Source: RGIG7450 sp045633565
Lineage (GTDB): Bacteria; Bacillota; Clostridia; RUG12999
DNA length: 64,000 bases
Assembly: GCA_045633565.1 (NCBI GenBank)
Contig: JAZQYO010000027.1
Coordinates: 1-64,000 of the forward strand
Direction: 5' to 3'
Part shown: positions 39,483 through 49,555 of the stretch, piece by piece
Layout of the letters: each line of letters opens with the position of its first letter
Numbering within the stretch: position 1 is the first letter of the stretch
The notes under the pieces: model-generated
What the model was told of the DNA's origin: nothing
What the model saw: only the letters and a program-made list of their open reading frames with translations
Database searches by the model: none
Position numbers and translations under genes: made by a program

Positions 39483-42212
39483 TTATTCTTCTTTTTCTTC
39501 TTCCGGATAATTAATGTCGTACCTGATTTCTTCTAAGATAGATTCAAATTCTTCCATGGCCTTGCCGTAATTTACCCAGTCACCTTCAGAAGAAAACTGC
39601 TTTGCTTCGCTATACTTGTCAAGTGCAGAAATTACCAGTGAATTATATTCAGCCGGGGTATATTCTTCATCTTCCTGTGGTTTGGACTCCACCTCAAACG
39701 AATAGTCCGATTTGGGATTCATGACTGCAAGTTTTTTGAAAGCTCCGGAGAGATTTACATCAATGGCGATACTTTCGCCGCAACCTACGATTACACGTTT
39801 TAGCTGCAGTGCGCCGGAATTTACATAGACCGGTTTAACATAGCATATTGTGTCCATAAGAGGAAGGGTTGTAAGCGGTCCGAAAACCACCGGTCCTTCG
39901 GAGGACAATTTTCCAATTTCTTCGGATATGGCGGGGTCCGATTCTATTCTGTTTTCAGTCTGCATAGTTCCAAAAACGTGTGTGTTTTTGGGGAAGGTAT
40001 ATAAAGTAAGCTCACCATAACTGTTAATATCCGAGGATGCAGTAAAAAGTGCAGTGAGATGCTCGGAATTACCAGCTGGTGTAAATGCCGAGATAAGCGA
40101 CAGCTTAGGCGCTTTGTTTCCAGAATCTATAATCTGATAATAGGGAGTCAGACTTTTAACAGTGGAGGCTTCACCTGATTTACTCATGGCATATTCCCAG
40201 GCATTGTCACGGGTGTAGAAGGTTGCCGGATTTGTGTCATGATAAGTTTTATAGATGTTTGACTGCATTTCAAACAGTTTCTTTGGATATCTGAGGTGAG
40301 ATGCAATTTCATCAGGCAGAGAGCCTGTGAGGAACACTTCGGGATAAATGTTGCTGAGTGTTCTTATGATGGGGTCATCCCAGTCAATTATATAAGCTTT
40401 AACCTCACCAGTGTAGGCATCCACAGTTATTTTTACCGAGTTTCTGATGTAGTTTGTGCCAAAATCCTCATCAAGATCATAAAGTTTTACCGCATAGGGG
40501 AAACTGTTTGTGGATGTATAACCTTCTAAAATCCATACAAGTCTGCCGTCTTTTGTTTGGACAAGATAAGGGTCATCGTCGTAGGTTAAGAAGGGAAGTG
40601 CAATTCGTGCACGTTCAGTCACATTGCGGTTAAAGAGAATTTTTGAGTGGGATGTTATATTGCCCGAGAAAAGTATGGACGGGTCCTGGTATCTGAAAGC
40701 ATAAATAATGCGGTTAAACAGATTTAAGGATACGCCTGCCGGTCCGTCATATTTATAACCGGAGTTTTCCGACTCGCTTTCGGCATCATACTCACCGATG
40801 GTTGTGCCGGTGATGATATAATCTTCTTTAAAATCTTTTTCAGATTCACCAAAATAAATTCTCGGTTGAGAGAGCTTTTGGGGCTGTGATGCCGGAGAAT
40901 CCTGAACTGAAACTGTTCCCATGCCGAAACCGTGAGTATATCTCATCTTACGGTTGTTATATTCATTTAAAGTCTGGTTGTCGTCAGGAATAAAAATTTC
41001 CTGTGCGGCAGTATAGCTTGCCTTAAGATTTTCACCTGAATAATCGGGAACAAGGTCCGCATTTTTAAACAGATAAAACTGTTTTGAATCCGGACGTTGG
41101 TTTAAGATGTTAAGGGCCGTCTGACCGTCGGTAAGGATAACGGATTCAAGCTGAGAAAGATTGTCTGTTACCGACTCTGCGGTGATTTTACCGGTCAGTG
41201 GGTATGTAACCTCGTCTACACCGTCAAGACCATAGGCACGAAGAGTACTTTCAATGCGGTACTTGGTGTAAGGACGCTCAATTGTTGCTTTGTTGGGATT
41301 TACATAAAAAGACTGAACGCCCAGAGCATAAATAGCAACAAGCAGCCAGGCAGCCGGATATACAAGCATTGAACAGAGCATATATTTGGTGCGCTTTTTT
41401 ATCATAAAGATTACGGTTAATATTATTATAACGGCAACCATGAAGGGAACAAATTTATAGAAATTTGACCAAATCATTATATCTGTAAATCCACCCTGTG
41501 ATTCCGTCAAAGTATTGTCAAGCATAAGATATTCTGCAGAAAATACGCTTGTAAAACCACTGATGATATATCCGGTTAAAACAATGGCACAGATATGGGC
41601 AACAATCTGTGGTTGCTGTGCGAAAACCTTCAATCCGCCGGCACCATTTCTTGCGTAATACATGAAATAAATGGTAAGCACATATATGAGAATAACAAAA
41701 AGCAGAATAAGTGCCCAGTTTGAAAGGTCAACAAATAACGGGCGTTGAAAAACGTAGTAACCGATGTTTTTCCCGAACACAGGGTCAGCATGGACAAACC
41801 AGGTGGGGTTTGTTGCCAGCATTACTGAACGCGGAATGTTATATGGCAATGAATATGCAGTTATAAACGAGAATACACCATTTAAAATAAAAAATACAGT
41901 TTTTGATTTAAGAAATGTTGCAGTTTCTTCCCATTTTAAAAGGTTGCGTTTTAGGATTATGCTTGTTGCCGAAAAGAGCAACATACTGAGAATAAAAGCC
42001 AGCGAATAGCATAAAATGCCAAGTTTTATATCTTTAATATACACAGAAAGATATTTTTCGCCTATTTCCGTAATGTTTAATGCGTTGGCATAAATGTTAA
42101 CGCAAGCTATTGCTGCCGAACCTAAAACAAAAAGTATAAGCAGCCAAATCCACAACCACTTATGTTTTATTTTTACTGAACCAATATGGTCTTTGTTTTT
42201 TTCTTTTGTCAT
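39483..42212 (-). CDS. UPF0182-family large membrane protein
   Basis: I use ATG 42212 after GGCGGTG. 909 residues. Seven predicted membrane helices fill the first 300 residues (for example WLWIWLLILFVLGSAAIACV); the remaining 600 form an extracellular domain with the family phrases NKATIERPYTKYRIESTLRAYGL, RYTHGFGMGTV, RIYFGESEKDF and PYAVKLYDLDEDFGTNYIRN. The family (COG1615) is widespread in Gram-positive bacteria and cyanobacteria with no settled function. It follows ftsY closely. Confidence 0.88.
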   Translation of the reverse strand: MTKEKNKDHIGSVKIKHKWLWIWLLILFVLGSAAIACVNIYANALNITEIGEKYLSVYIKDIKLGILCYSLAFILSMLLFSATSIILKRNLLKWEETATFLKSKTVFFILNGVFSFITAYSLPYNIPRSVMLATNPTWFVHADPVFGKNIGYYVFQRPLFVDLSNWALILLFVILIYVLTIYFMYYARNGAGGLKVFAQQPQIVAHICAIVLTGYIISGFTSVFSAEYLMLDNTLTESQGGFTDIMIWSNFYKFVPFMVAVIIILTVIFMIKKRTKYMLCSMLVYPAAWLLVAIYALGVQSFYVNPNKATIERPYTKYRIESTLRAYGLDGVDEVTYPLTGKITAESVTDNLSQLESVILTDGQTALNILNQRPDSKQFYLFKNADLVPDYSGENLKASYTAAQEIFIPDDNQTLNEYNNRKMRYTHGFGMGTVSVQDSPASQPQKLSQPRIYFGESEKDFKEDYIITGTTIGEYDAESESENSGYKYDGPAGVSLNLFNRIIYAFRYQDPSILFSGNITSHSKILFNRNVTERARIALPFLTYDDDPYLVQTKDGRLVWILEGYTSTNSFPYAVKLYDLDEDFGTNYIRNSVKITVDAYTGEVKAYIIDWDDPIIRTLSNIYPEVFLTGSLPDEIASHLRYPKKLFEMQSNIYKTYHDTNPATFYTRDNAWEYAMSKSGEASTVKSLTPYYQIIDSGNKAPKLSLISAFTPAGNSEHLTALFTASSDINSYGELTLYTFPKNTHVFGTMQTENRIESDPAISEEIGKLSSEGPVVFGPLTTLPLMDTICYVKPVYVNSGALQLKRVIVGCGESIAIDVNLSGAFKKLAVMNPKSDYSFEVESKPQEDEEYTPAEYNSLVISALDKYSEAKQFSSEGDWVNYGKAMEEFESILEEIRYDINYPEEEKEE

Positions 42213-42224
42213 AATTTTCACCGC

Positions 42225-43127
42225 CTATTCAAAGAGAGCTTTTGCAAACTGGTCGGGCTTAAATCTTTCAAGAGAATCAATATCTTCACCCAGACCGATG
42301 TACTTAACGGGGATGTGTTGTTCTGCGCTGATGCCTATTATTACGCCACCTTTTGCAGTACCGTCAAGTTTTGTGAGAATAATGCCGGTAATTTCATCAA
42401 GCTCGCCGAAAAGCTTTGCCTGTGAAAGAGCATTCTGACCGGCACCTGCATCAAGCACAAGAAGAACTTCTTTTTTTGCTTCGGGGAACTTTTCTGTCGC
42501 AATTCTAAGAATTTTACGAAGCTCCTCCATGAGGTTTTTCTTATTATGAAGCCTGCCGGCAGTGTCTACGATTAAAACATCGGTGTTTCTGCTTTTGGCA
42601 GCAGAAAGGGCATCGAATACCACTGCTGCGGGGTCAGAGCCTTCGCCTTGTTTTATGAGGTCAACTCCGCATCTGTCCGCCCAAATCTGAAGCTGGTCAA
42701 TCGCTGCGGCACGGAAAGTGTCGGCAGCGGCAAGAAGAACTGATTTGCCCTCTTTTTTGTATCTGTATGCAAGTTTTGCTGCAGAAGTAGTTTTACCTGC
42801 GCCGTTTACACCGATAACCAAAATAAGCTCTTTGGAGGAGGGTTCCTCCGGCTGGGGCTTACACATCATTTCAGCAATTATTTCTGCAAGGGCATCTTTT
42901 ACCCCGGCAACCTCGCTTATCCGATCTTCCTTGACTTTATCGCGCAGACGGTCAATAATCTCCATTGAGGTGACGGCACCCACATCTGCGGTTATAAGTG
43001 CTTCTTCAAGTTCCTCCATAAGGTCTTCGTCAACCTTGTGGAAAACACTCAGAACACTGTCGATTTTTTCTGTAAAAGAATTTTTTGTTTTTGTAAGACC
43101 TAATTTAAGTTTATCAAAAAATGCCAT
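42225..43127 (-). CDS. ftsY: Signal recognition particle receptor FtsY
   Basis: 300 residues, an NG-domain only form without the acidic A domain of E. coli. GTPase motifs are GVNGAGKTTSAAKL (G1), ADTFRAAAIDQL, DTAGRLHNKKNLMEEL and TKLDGTAKGGV. The usual DATTGQNA reads DAGAGQNA here, a mild change. FtsY docks ribosome-SRP complexes at the membrane. It sits 15 bases after smc, the common Firmicute arrangement. Confidence 0.95.
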   Translation of the reverse strand: MAFFDKLKLGLTKTKNSFTEKIDSVLSVFHKVDEDLMEELEEALITADVGAVTSMEIIDRLRDKVKEDRISEVAGVKDALAEIIAEMMCKPQPEEPSSKELILVIGVNGAGKTTSAAKLAYRYKKEGKSVLLAAADTFRAAAIDQLQIWADRCGVDLIKQGEGSDPAAVVFDALSAAKSRNTDVLIVDTAGRLHNKKNLMEELRKILRIATEKFPEAKKEVLLVLDAGAGQNALSQAKLFGELDEITGIILTKLDGTAKGGVIIGISAEQHIPVKYIGLGEDIDSLERFKPDQFAKALFE

Positions 43128-43142
43128 GATTAATCCCTCGTT

Positions 43143-46100
43143 TTATATTTTATCAAGCTCAAGTGAAAGCAGGCGGGTTATACCTTTTTCCTGCATGGTT
43201 ACACCGTACAAAGTATCGGCAGATTCCATTGTACCTTTACGGTGAGTAATAACAATAAACTGTGTTTTTTTGGACAGCTTGCGCAAAAATTCCGCAAATC
43301 TGAACACATTGACATCGTCAAGCGCCGCCTCAATTTCATCAAAAATGCAAAAATGTGTTGGTGAAATTTTGAGGATGGAGAATATGAGAGCAATAGCAGT
43401 AAATGCTTTTTCTCCACCTGACAGAAGTGTTATGCTCTGCAGGTTTTTGCCGGGAGGCTGAACGTTTATTTCTACGCCGCTTTCTAAAATATCGTCCGGA
43501 GTTGAAAGAGAAAGAGAGGCTTTGCCGCCACCGAAAAGCTCACGGAAGGTTTCGGAAAATACGGTGTTTAATTTTTCAAAGTTCTGTTTGAACATTTCGG
43601 TCATTACCTTGACCATCTCTTCAATGAGCTGCTCAAGCTGCTCTTTTGCTTTTAAAATATCCTCGCGCTGTGTGGTTAAGAAATCATAACGCTCTTTTGT
43701 CGATTTATAATCTTCAATAGCGCCAATATTAATATTTCCCATTGCACGCATTTTATTTTTAAGCGTGGCAACCTCTTTTTGCAGAGCAGAATACTCTAAA
43801 GTTTCGTCACGGTATACAAGGGCTGTGGAATAGGTAAGTTCATAGCCTTCCCAGAGCCTTGTAAGAATATTTTCACTTTCCGACTCAAGCTTTGTAACTC
43901 TGGACATAAGTCTGCCTTCTTCGCTCTGGAGACGGAACGCAGTTTCGTTGTGTGATTTTAAAAGTGCCTCGGCATCGTCAATCGCATTATTGCTGTCAGC
44001 TTTTTTGCCACTTAAAATTTCAAGACGAGCCTCGTCACTCTCTATTTCATGACGCAAATTTTCTGCACGTGCTTTAAGGTCATCCGCTTTTTTAAGAAGC
44101 AGCCCCGAATTTTTGCTGAAACCCTCGATAGAGGCGTTTTTCGCAGCAATCTGAGCAGTAGCGGATGATATTTCTGAATTTATGCTTTCTATGGAATTAG
44201 TGCACATTTCAAGGTCTTTTTCTGCTGAAACGGACTGAGCTGTAAGCTCGTTTAATGTTTCAGTAAGTTTAGTAAATTCCTGTTGAAGTGATGAAATGTT
44301 ATCTTCAGCGTCGCTGCGCTTATCAGATGAAAGCGCAAGCTGCTCATTTAACTGAGCAGAGGTTACAGATGCAGATTTTTCAAAACTTTCTGCATCGGCT
44401 TTTGATTTTTTAACCGAAGCAAGCTCAGCCTTTAAATCGCTTAAGATTTTAAGCGACTGGGCGATAGCTTCGTCAGAATGTTTAACGGCTGCCGAATGCT
44501 CTGCCATCTCACGACGTGTATCCCATAAAAGACGGGATGCACTTTCCTGTGCTGCAAGGGCTTTTTCAGCCTTGTCGGCATATTCGTCAAGCTTTTTAGC
44601 CTTCCCGTCAATTTCTTTTTCAAGCTTTGCAATTTTATCGGAAATGTTTTCAATTTCGTCACGTCTTGAAAGGCTGCCGGATTTTGTAACACTACCGCCG
44701 GATATACTGCCGCCGGCATTGACCGTGTCTCCCTGGAGAGTTACAATTTTAAATGAATAGGAATTCTTTTTGGCTATTTCAACTGCAGCATCAATATTTT
44801 CCGCAACCACAACCCTGCCAAGCAGATAGTCTATCACAGAGGAAAACTTACTGTCATATTCGGCAAGGCTTGAAGCAAGTCCTATATAGCCGGGAAGCTT
44901 TGATACATCTTTATATTCAAAAGGTTTCGGACGGGCTGCAGACATGGGCAGAAATGTCGCTCTGCCGCTGCCTGATTTTTTAAGGTAGGAGATAGCCGAT
45001 TTTGCATCCTCTTCGGTGGAGGTTACAATGTGGTTGTTAGCACCGCCGAGAGCTGCTTCTATCGCATGGACATATTTGCTGTCACAGTTAATTAGCGACG
45101 AAACAGGGCCAAAGATATTACATTTTGCAAGGTCACCGGACTCGTGAGATTTCATAACCGATTTAACACTTCCGGCAAATCCGTCAAAATTATTTTCAAG
45201 GTCGGTGAGTATCTTCCTGCGGTTTTCGAGTGTTGCAAGAGTAGTTCTGTCTTTTGCAAGTTCTTCTTTAAAACCTTCAAGATTTAAAGAGGCTTTTTCA
45301 GCATCCTCTTTCGCACTCTCAAGGGTTTTCTGCAGACTGCCTGAGCGCTCTGAAAGACGCATTGTTTTTTCGCGGAGACTCTCTGCAACATCTTTCTTTT
45401 CTTTACAGAGTTTCTCTGATTCTGAAATCTCTTTTTCAAGAGTAGCCATACGGGCGCTTTCGGAGATTATAAGCTGTTTGTTTGCAGCAGATTCCGCATT
45501 TAATCTAAACAGTTTTTCATTTATGGATTCGCTGTCTGCATCAGCTGTTAAAACACCGTCACGCAATGCTTTTATTTCGTTTGAAATTTCATCAAGCCTG
45601 CCTCTGCAGTATGACACTTTTTTATGAGCAAGAGATGACTTTTCAGAGAAAGCTTTTTCAAGTGATGCCTTTTCCTCGAGAGATGATGTGAGTGCGGCAA
45701 TCTGTTTTTTAAGGACATCTATTTCGCCGGTGATTCTTAAGATGTCATTTGAGGAATGCTCAACATTTGTTTTAATAATTTCAGCTTCACTTTCAGACTT
45801 TGTAATCTCTTCACGCTTTTTATAGATTTCTGCACGGAGAGAGTCTATAGCCGAATCGGCTATCCGGCTGTCTTCTTTAAGTTTTGCAATTTTCTCCTCG
45901 GTGGATTTAATGTTTTGTTCCATTAAGGAGATGTTGTCCGCAACAATTTTATGGTCCTTTTTTGCGCTGTCTAAAAGGTCTTTATTGCGGTCCATATCTG
46001 TAAGCCAGAGATTGATTTCACCCTTTTTTAAAACATCACGAAGCTCAAGATATTCTTTTGCCTTTTCTGCCTGCTCTTTTAAAGGCTCAAGTTGGGATTC

Positions 46101-46694
46101 AAGCTCTGCGATAATATCGTTTGCACGGAGCAGGTTGTCGTTAGTGGTCTGGAGCTTGCGTTCTGCTTCGATTTTACGGTAGCGGAATTTGGATATACCT
46201 GCAGCTTCATCAAAAACATGGCGGCGTTCCTCTGATTTGGCACTTAAAATAGCATCAATTTTACCCTGACCGATTATAGAATAACCATCTCTGCCAAGAC
46301 CCGTATCCATGAAAAGCTCATGGATATCTTTAAGACGGCAGGAGGCTTTATTTATGTAATATTCACTTTCACCGCTGCGATAAACACGACGGGTAACACT
46401 TACCTCATCGAAGTCAAGCTTTAAAGACTTGTCCGAATTATCCATAGTGATGGTAACCTCAGCAAAGCCAAGCGGTTTGCGCTTTTCACTTCCGCAGAAA
46501 ATAACGTCTTCCATTTTGGAACCACGGAGGGATTTGGCGCTCATTTCACCCATTACCCAGCGGATTGCATCGGAGATGTTACTTTTACCGCTGCCGTTAG
46601 GACCGACAATGGCGGTAACGCCACCGTTAAAGTCCAAAACGGTTTTGTCGGCAAAGGATTTAAACCCCTGCAGAGTTATACTTTTAAAATACAT
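43143..46694 (-). CDS. smc: Chromosome partition protein SMC
   Basis: 1183 residues, full length. Walker A GPNGSGKSNISDAIRW near residue 32, two long coiled coils around a hinge (about 500-680; FGPVSSLI, GGANNHIVTSTEEDA, GDTVNAGGSISGG), then the ABC signature LLSGGEKAFTAIALIF and Walker B FCIFDEIEAALDD near the C-terminus. It organises and segregates the chromosome with ScpAB. GGTGAT lies before the ATG. First of smc-ftsY-UPF0182. Confidence 0.97.
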   Translation of the reverse strand: MYFKSITLQGFKSFADKTVLDFNGGVTAIVGPNGSGKSNISDAIRWVMGEMSAKSLRGSKMEDVIFCGSEKRKPLGFAEVTITMDNSDKSLKLDFDEVSVTRRVYRSGESEYYINKASCRLKDIHELFMDTGLGRDGYSIIGQGKIDAILSAKSEERRHVFDEAAGISKFRYRKIEAERKLQTTNDNLLRANDIIAELESQLEPLKEQAEKAKEYLELRDVLKKGEINLWLTDMDRNKDLLDSAKKDHKIVADNISLMEQNIKSTEEKIAKLKEDSRIADSAIDSLRAEIYKKREEITKSESEAEIIKTNVEHSSNDILRITGEIDVLKKQIAALTSSLEEKASLEKAFSEKSSLAHKKVSYCRGRLDEISNEIKALRDGVLTADADSESINEKLFRLNAESAANKQLIISESARMATLEKEISESEKLCKEKKDVAESLREKTMRLSERSGSLQKTLESAKEDAEKASLNLEGFKEELAKDRTTLATLENRRKILTDLENNFDGFAGSVKSVMKSHESGDLAKCNIFGPVSSLINCDSKYVHAIEAALGGANNHIVTSTEEDAKSAISYLKKSGSGRATFLPMSAARPKPFEYKDVSKLPGYIGLASSLAEYDSKFSSVIDYLLGRVVVAENIDAAVEIAKKNSYSFKIVTLQGDTVNAGGSISGGSVTKSGSLSRRDEIENISDKIAKLEKEIDGKAKKLDEYADKAEKALAAQESASRLLWDTRREMAEHSAAVKHSDEAIAQSLKILSDLKAELASVKKSKADAESFEKSASVTSAQLNEQLALSSDKRSDAEDNISSLQQEFTKLTETLNELTAQSVSAEKDLEMCTNSIESINSEISSATAQIAAKNASIEGFSKNSGLLLKKADDLKARAENLRHEIESDEARLEILSGKKADSNNAIDDAEALLKSHNETAFRLQSEEGRLMSRVTKLESESENILTRLWEGYELTYSTALVYRDETLEYSALQKEVATLKNKMRAMGNINIGAIEDYKSTKERYDFLTTQREDILKAKEQLEQLIEEMVKVMTEMFKQNFEKLNTVFSETFRELFGGGKASLSLSTPDDILESGVEINVQPPGKNLQSITLLSGGEKAFTAIALIFSILKISPTHFCIFDEIEAALDDVNVFRFAEFLRKLSKKTQFIVITHRKGTMESADTLYGVTMQEKGITRLLSLELDKI

Positions 46695-46710
46695 ACTATA
46701 TCACCAAACC

Positions 46711-48090
46711 TTAGTTTGCAGAATTAATTTTTCTGACCCATTTATATGTTCGTACACGAAAGAATCCTACTATGCCTTTTACAATCCCGTCTGTGTACAT
46801 AAGAGCAACTACAAGTACCGGATTTAATTTAAAAATTACGCCCAGGATTATACCTACAGGAACACCGATTAAAATCATGGGAAGAAAGTCAAGCAGTGCG
46901 CCGAACAATGTATCTCCACCGCTGCGGAGTATTCCTGCTATCATTGTGAAAAGATATGTCTGAACAGGAAGATAGCACGCAAAGACCACTATAAATGATA
47001 TTGCAAGCGATGTAACTTCATGGCTGAGCGCACCAAACATTGTTCCTGCGAAAAAGGGAGCACAAAGCACCATAACGCCGCCCATTATTATACCAAAGAA
47101 GATGGCATAGACTGACAAGGTGCTGGCACGCATTTTAGCTTCGGAGAATTTCTCAGCGCCGAGCAGATGGCCTAATATGATTGCAGTGGTAAATCCAATA
47201 CTGTTAGGGAGAGTGGCGAAAGCCTGATAAATAACGTTTGCCACGCTCATGGCAGCTACTGTAGAAGTTCCCATGCGTCCGTAAATGGCAGAGTATGCTG
47301 TGTTGCAAAGTCCCCATGCAAATTCGTTTAATATAATGGGGAAGGAAATTATAAAGAACTTTTTAATATGCATCAGGGAAAGACCGGAAACGTCCCTTGC
47401 CGAGACCTTTATAACACGGTCTTTACCGAGATATACAAAGAAAATAATCAAAATAAGTTCAACAACTCTTGAAATAACAGTCGCAATTGCGGCACCTTCT
47501 ATTCCAAGTGACGGCATTCCAAGTTTTCCGTAAATGAGAATATAGTTTAATCCCGTATTGAGGCAGATGGCAGTTACACTCGCAAAAAGCGGTAAACGGG
47601 GTTTATCTGTACATCTAAGAAGAGATGCGAAAACAAAGGAAATTCCGCTTAAAATAAATGACGGAGAAACAATTTTCACATAATTTTTCCCTGCCTCAAC
47701 AAGTTCCGACTCAGAAGTCATAATGCTGAGGGCTGTTTCGGGGTAAAAAGTAAAAAATGCAACAAAAGGAACAACAAGGCAAATTGTTGCACAAAGGGCA
47801 ATTATTACAACTTTTCGCATTGAGGGCAAATCTTTTCCGCCACGGAATTGCGAAATAAGCACCGACGAACCGCTCGAAATTCCGAATATCAAAAGGTTGA
47901 TGCAAAAATATGCCTGGTTTGCAAGACTTACGGACGCAACAGCAATGTCGCCTTTACCCTGAAGAAGGATTACATCCATCATTCCAAGCACAAAGGTTAT
48001 TAAATTTTGCAGAAAAACAGGCAGTGCAAGAGCTACGGCATGTTTTGTAAACGGTTTGCCCGGAAGCATTATTTCTCTGAAATTTGTCAT
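46711..48090 (-). CDS. MATE-family efflux transporter
   Basis: I use ATG 48090 after AAGGAGC; the long frame upstream overlaps the XRE-cupin gene. 459 residues, twelve membrane helices in two MatE repeats, with GMMDVILLQGKGDIAVASVSLANQ in the first and WGLCNTAYSAIYGRMGTSTVAAMSVANV in the second. MATE pumps export cationic drugs or metabolites with a Na+ or H+ gradient. The repressor-like XRE-cupin gene lies ten bases upstream, so it is likely the regulator. Confidence 0.9.
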   Translation of the reverse strand: MTNFREIMLPGKPFTKHAVALALPVFLQNLITFVLGMMDVILLQGKGDIAVASVSLANQAYFCINLLIFGISSGSSVLISQFRGGKDLPSMRKVVIIALCATICLVVPFVAFFTFYPETALSIMTSESELVEAGKNYVKIVSPSFILSGISFVFASLLRCTDKPRLPLFASVTAICLNTGLNYILIYGKLGMPSLGIEGAAIATVISRVVELILIIFFVYLGKDRVIKVSARDVSGLSLMHIKKFFIISFPIILNEFAWGLCNTAYSAIYGRMGTSTVAAMSVANVIYQAFATLPNSIGFTTAIILGHLLGAEKFSEAKMRASTLSVYAIFFGIIMGGVMVLCAPFFAGTMFGALSHEVTSLAISFIVVFACYLPVQTYLFTMIAGILRSGGDTLFGALLDFLPMILIGVPVGIILGVIFKLNPVLVVALMYTDGIVKGIVGFFRVRTYKWVRKINSAN

Positions 48091-48100
48091 AAGAAGCTCC

Positions 48101-48640
48101 TTAGAATGATGGGGGTGAAGACACCCAAAGTATCTTTGCGTCAGTTTTTCCGTTGTTGGAGATGTAGTGGTTGTTGTTGGGCTTGTAGCAGAAGCACTCA
48201 CCCTTTTTAGCTCTGTATTTTTTATTGCCTAAATGGAGAACAATACTTCCATAAAGAACATAACCAAATTCCTCTCCGCTATGTGCAGTTTCTTCTTTAT
48301 ATGCACCGCCTGGACGGAGAGTTAAAAGTATGGGTTCCATTTCGTTTTTCTGAGCGTTGGGAATTATCCATTCAACAGAATAACCCATATCTTCATTTTC
48401 AGCTTCAAAATAATCGTTATCACTGAAAACAATTTTCTCATCCTTATCATCGCTGAAAAACTCGCTGAGAGTTATTCCGAGTGTTTCCAGAATATCTGCA
48501 AGTGTTGAAAGGTTTGGAGAAGTTAAATCCCTTTCAAGCTGAGAGATAAATCCTTTGGAAAGCTCACAACGCAGGGCAAGCTCATCCTGAGTGAGGTTTT
48601 TTTCCTGACGGAGCCTTTTGATTTTTCGACCTATATCCAT
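48101..48640 (-). CDS. XRE-cupin transcriptional regulator
   Basis: 179 residues. An N-terminal Cro/CI helix-turn-helix (IKRLRQEKNLTQDELALRCELSKGFISQLER) is followed by a cupin domain with GEEFGYVLYGSIVLHLGNKKY and AKKGECFCYKPNNNHYISN. This PuuR/SutR-like layout senses a small molecule in the cupin barrel. It is co-transcribed with the MATE gene from a consensus promoter, so it may tune efflux in response to a ligand. Confidence 0.9.
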   Translation of the reverse strand: MDIGRKIKRLRQEKNLTQDELALRCELSKGFISQLERDLTSPNLSTLADILETLGITLSEFFSDDKDEKIVFSDNDYFEAENEDMGYSVEWIIPNAQKNEMEPILLTLRPGGAYKEETAHSGEEFGYVLYGSIVLHLGNKKYRAKKGECFCYKPNNNHYISNNGKTDAKILWVSSPPSF

Positions 48641-48678
48641 AATTGCACCTTCTATTATCTAAAATAATACCAACTTAT

Positions 48679-48707
48679 ATTATATAACAAAAAGAGGATT
48701 ATTGCAA
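48679..48707 (-). promoter_or_regulatory. Promoter of the XRE-cupin/MATE unit
   Basis: On the minus strand TTGCAA (48707-48702), 17 bases, TATAAT (48684-48679). The -10 is embedded in TGTTATATAATA, the string also seen at citD, so that string is not specific to the GntR regulon. Confidence 0.75.
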
Positions 48708-48721
48708 GGAAAATTTACACA

Positions 48722-48747
48722 AAAAAAGCTCCCAAAGGAGCTTTTTT
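48722..48747 (-). terminator. Terminator of the rnf operon
   Basis: AAAAAAGCTCC pairs with GGAGCTTTTTT around a short loop, just after the rnfB stop. Confidence 0.9.
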
Positions 48748-48751
48748 GCTA

Positions 48752-49543
48752 TTAATATTTTTTAATTATCTTTTTAGGACATTTTTCTGCACAAATGCCG
48801 CAATTTTTACATTTGTCCGTATTTATTTCTGCCAGATTGTTTTGGGTTTCTATGGCATCTTCCGGACAGTTTTTCTGGCAGATTTTGCAGCCTATGCAGC
48901 CAATGTCACAAAGACCTTTCATTTCAGGCCCTTTGTTTTTTGAAGCACAGGATACAAAATATTCACTAGATGCAGGGACAAGTTCGATAAGGTTTTTGGG
49001 GCAAGCAGAAACACAGGCACCACATCCACCGCAAAGAGACTCATCTATCACGGCAATTCCATCTGAAATGGAAATGGCGTTGTTGATACATGCTTTTACA
49101 CAGTTTCCAAGTCCCAGACATCCGTATGAGCAGGCTTTTGGACCACCGCCAAGCCGAGCCGCTGCACGACAATCAAAAAGGCCGTCAAAATCATATCTCA
49201 AAGGTGCGTGCTCACAATTGCCCGAGCATTTGATTCTTGCAACTTGTTTTATGTAATCTACATCTCTGCCGATAATTTCCGAAATGGCCTCAGCAGCTTT
49301 TTCGCCGCCGGGTGCACATCCACCGGGGTTGGCGGTCCCTTCGACAACTGCCTTTGCATAGGATTCACAGCCCGCAAATCCGCAGGCACCGCAGTTTGCG
49401 CCCGGAAGAATTTCTATTATCTTTTCCACACGTTCGTCTTCTTTTACATGGAAGAATATGGAGGCAAGACTGAGAGCTATACCAAACAAAAGTCCGAGTG
49501 CGCCTAAAATGGCAACAGCGTAAATAATACTAATTATATTCAT
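48752..49543 (-). CDS. rnfB: Rnf complex subunit B (ferredoxin-type)
   Basis: 263 residues. An N-terminal membrane helix is followed by the Rnf-specific four-cysteine motif CGACGFAGCESYAK, then more Cys motifs: CGGCGACVSACPKN, CIGCKICQKNCPED and CKNCGICAEKCPKK, i.e. several [4Fe-4S] clusters. RnfB receives electrons from reduced ferredoxin. Last gene in the order rnfC-D-G-E-A-B, the arrangement known from acetogenic and fermentative clostridia. Confidence 0.95.
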   Translation of the reverse strand: MNIISIIYAVAILGALGLLFGIALSLASIFFHVKEDERVEKIIEILPGANCGACGFAGCESYAKAVVEGTANPGGCAPGGEKAAEAISEIIGRDVDYIKQVARIKCSGNCEHAPLRYDFDGLFDCRAAARLGGGPKACSYGCLGLGNCVKACINNAISISDGIAVIDESLCGGCGACVSACPKNLIELVPASSEYFVSCASKNKGPEMKGLCDIGCIGCKICQKNCPEDAIETQNNLAEINTDKCKNCGICAEKCPKKIIKKY

Positions 49544-49555
49544 AGCTCACCCTCC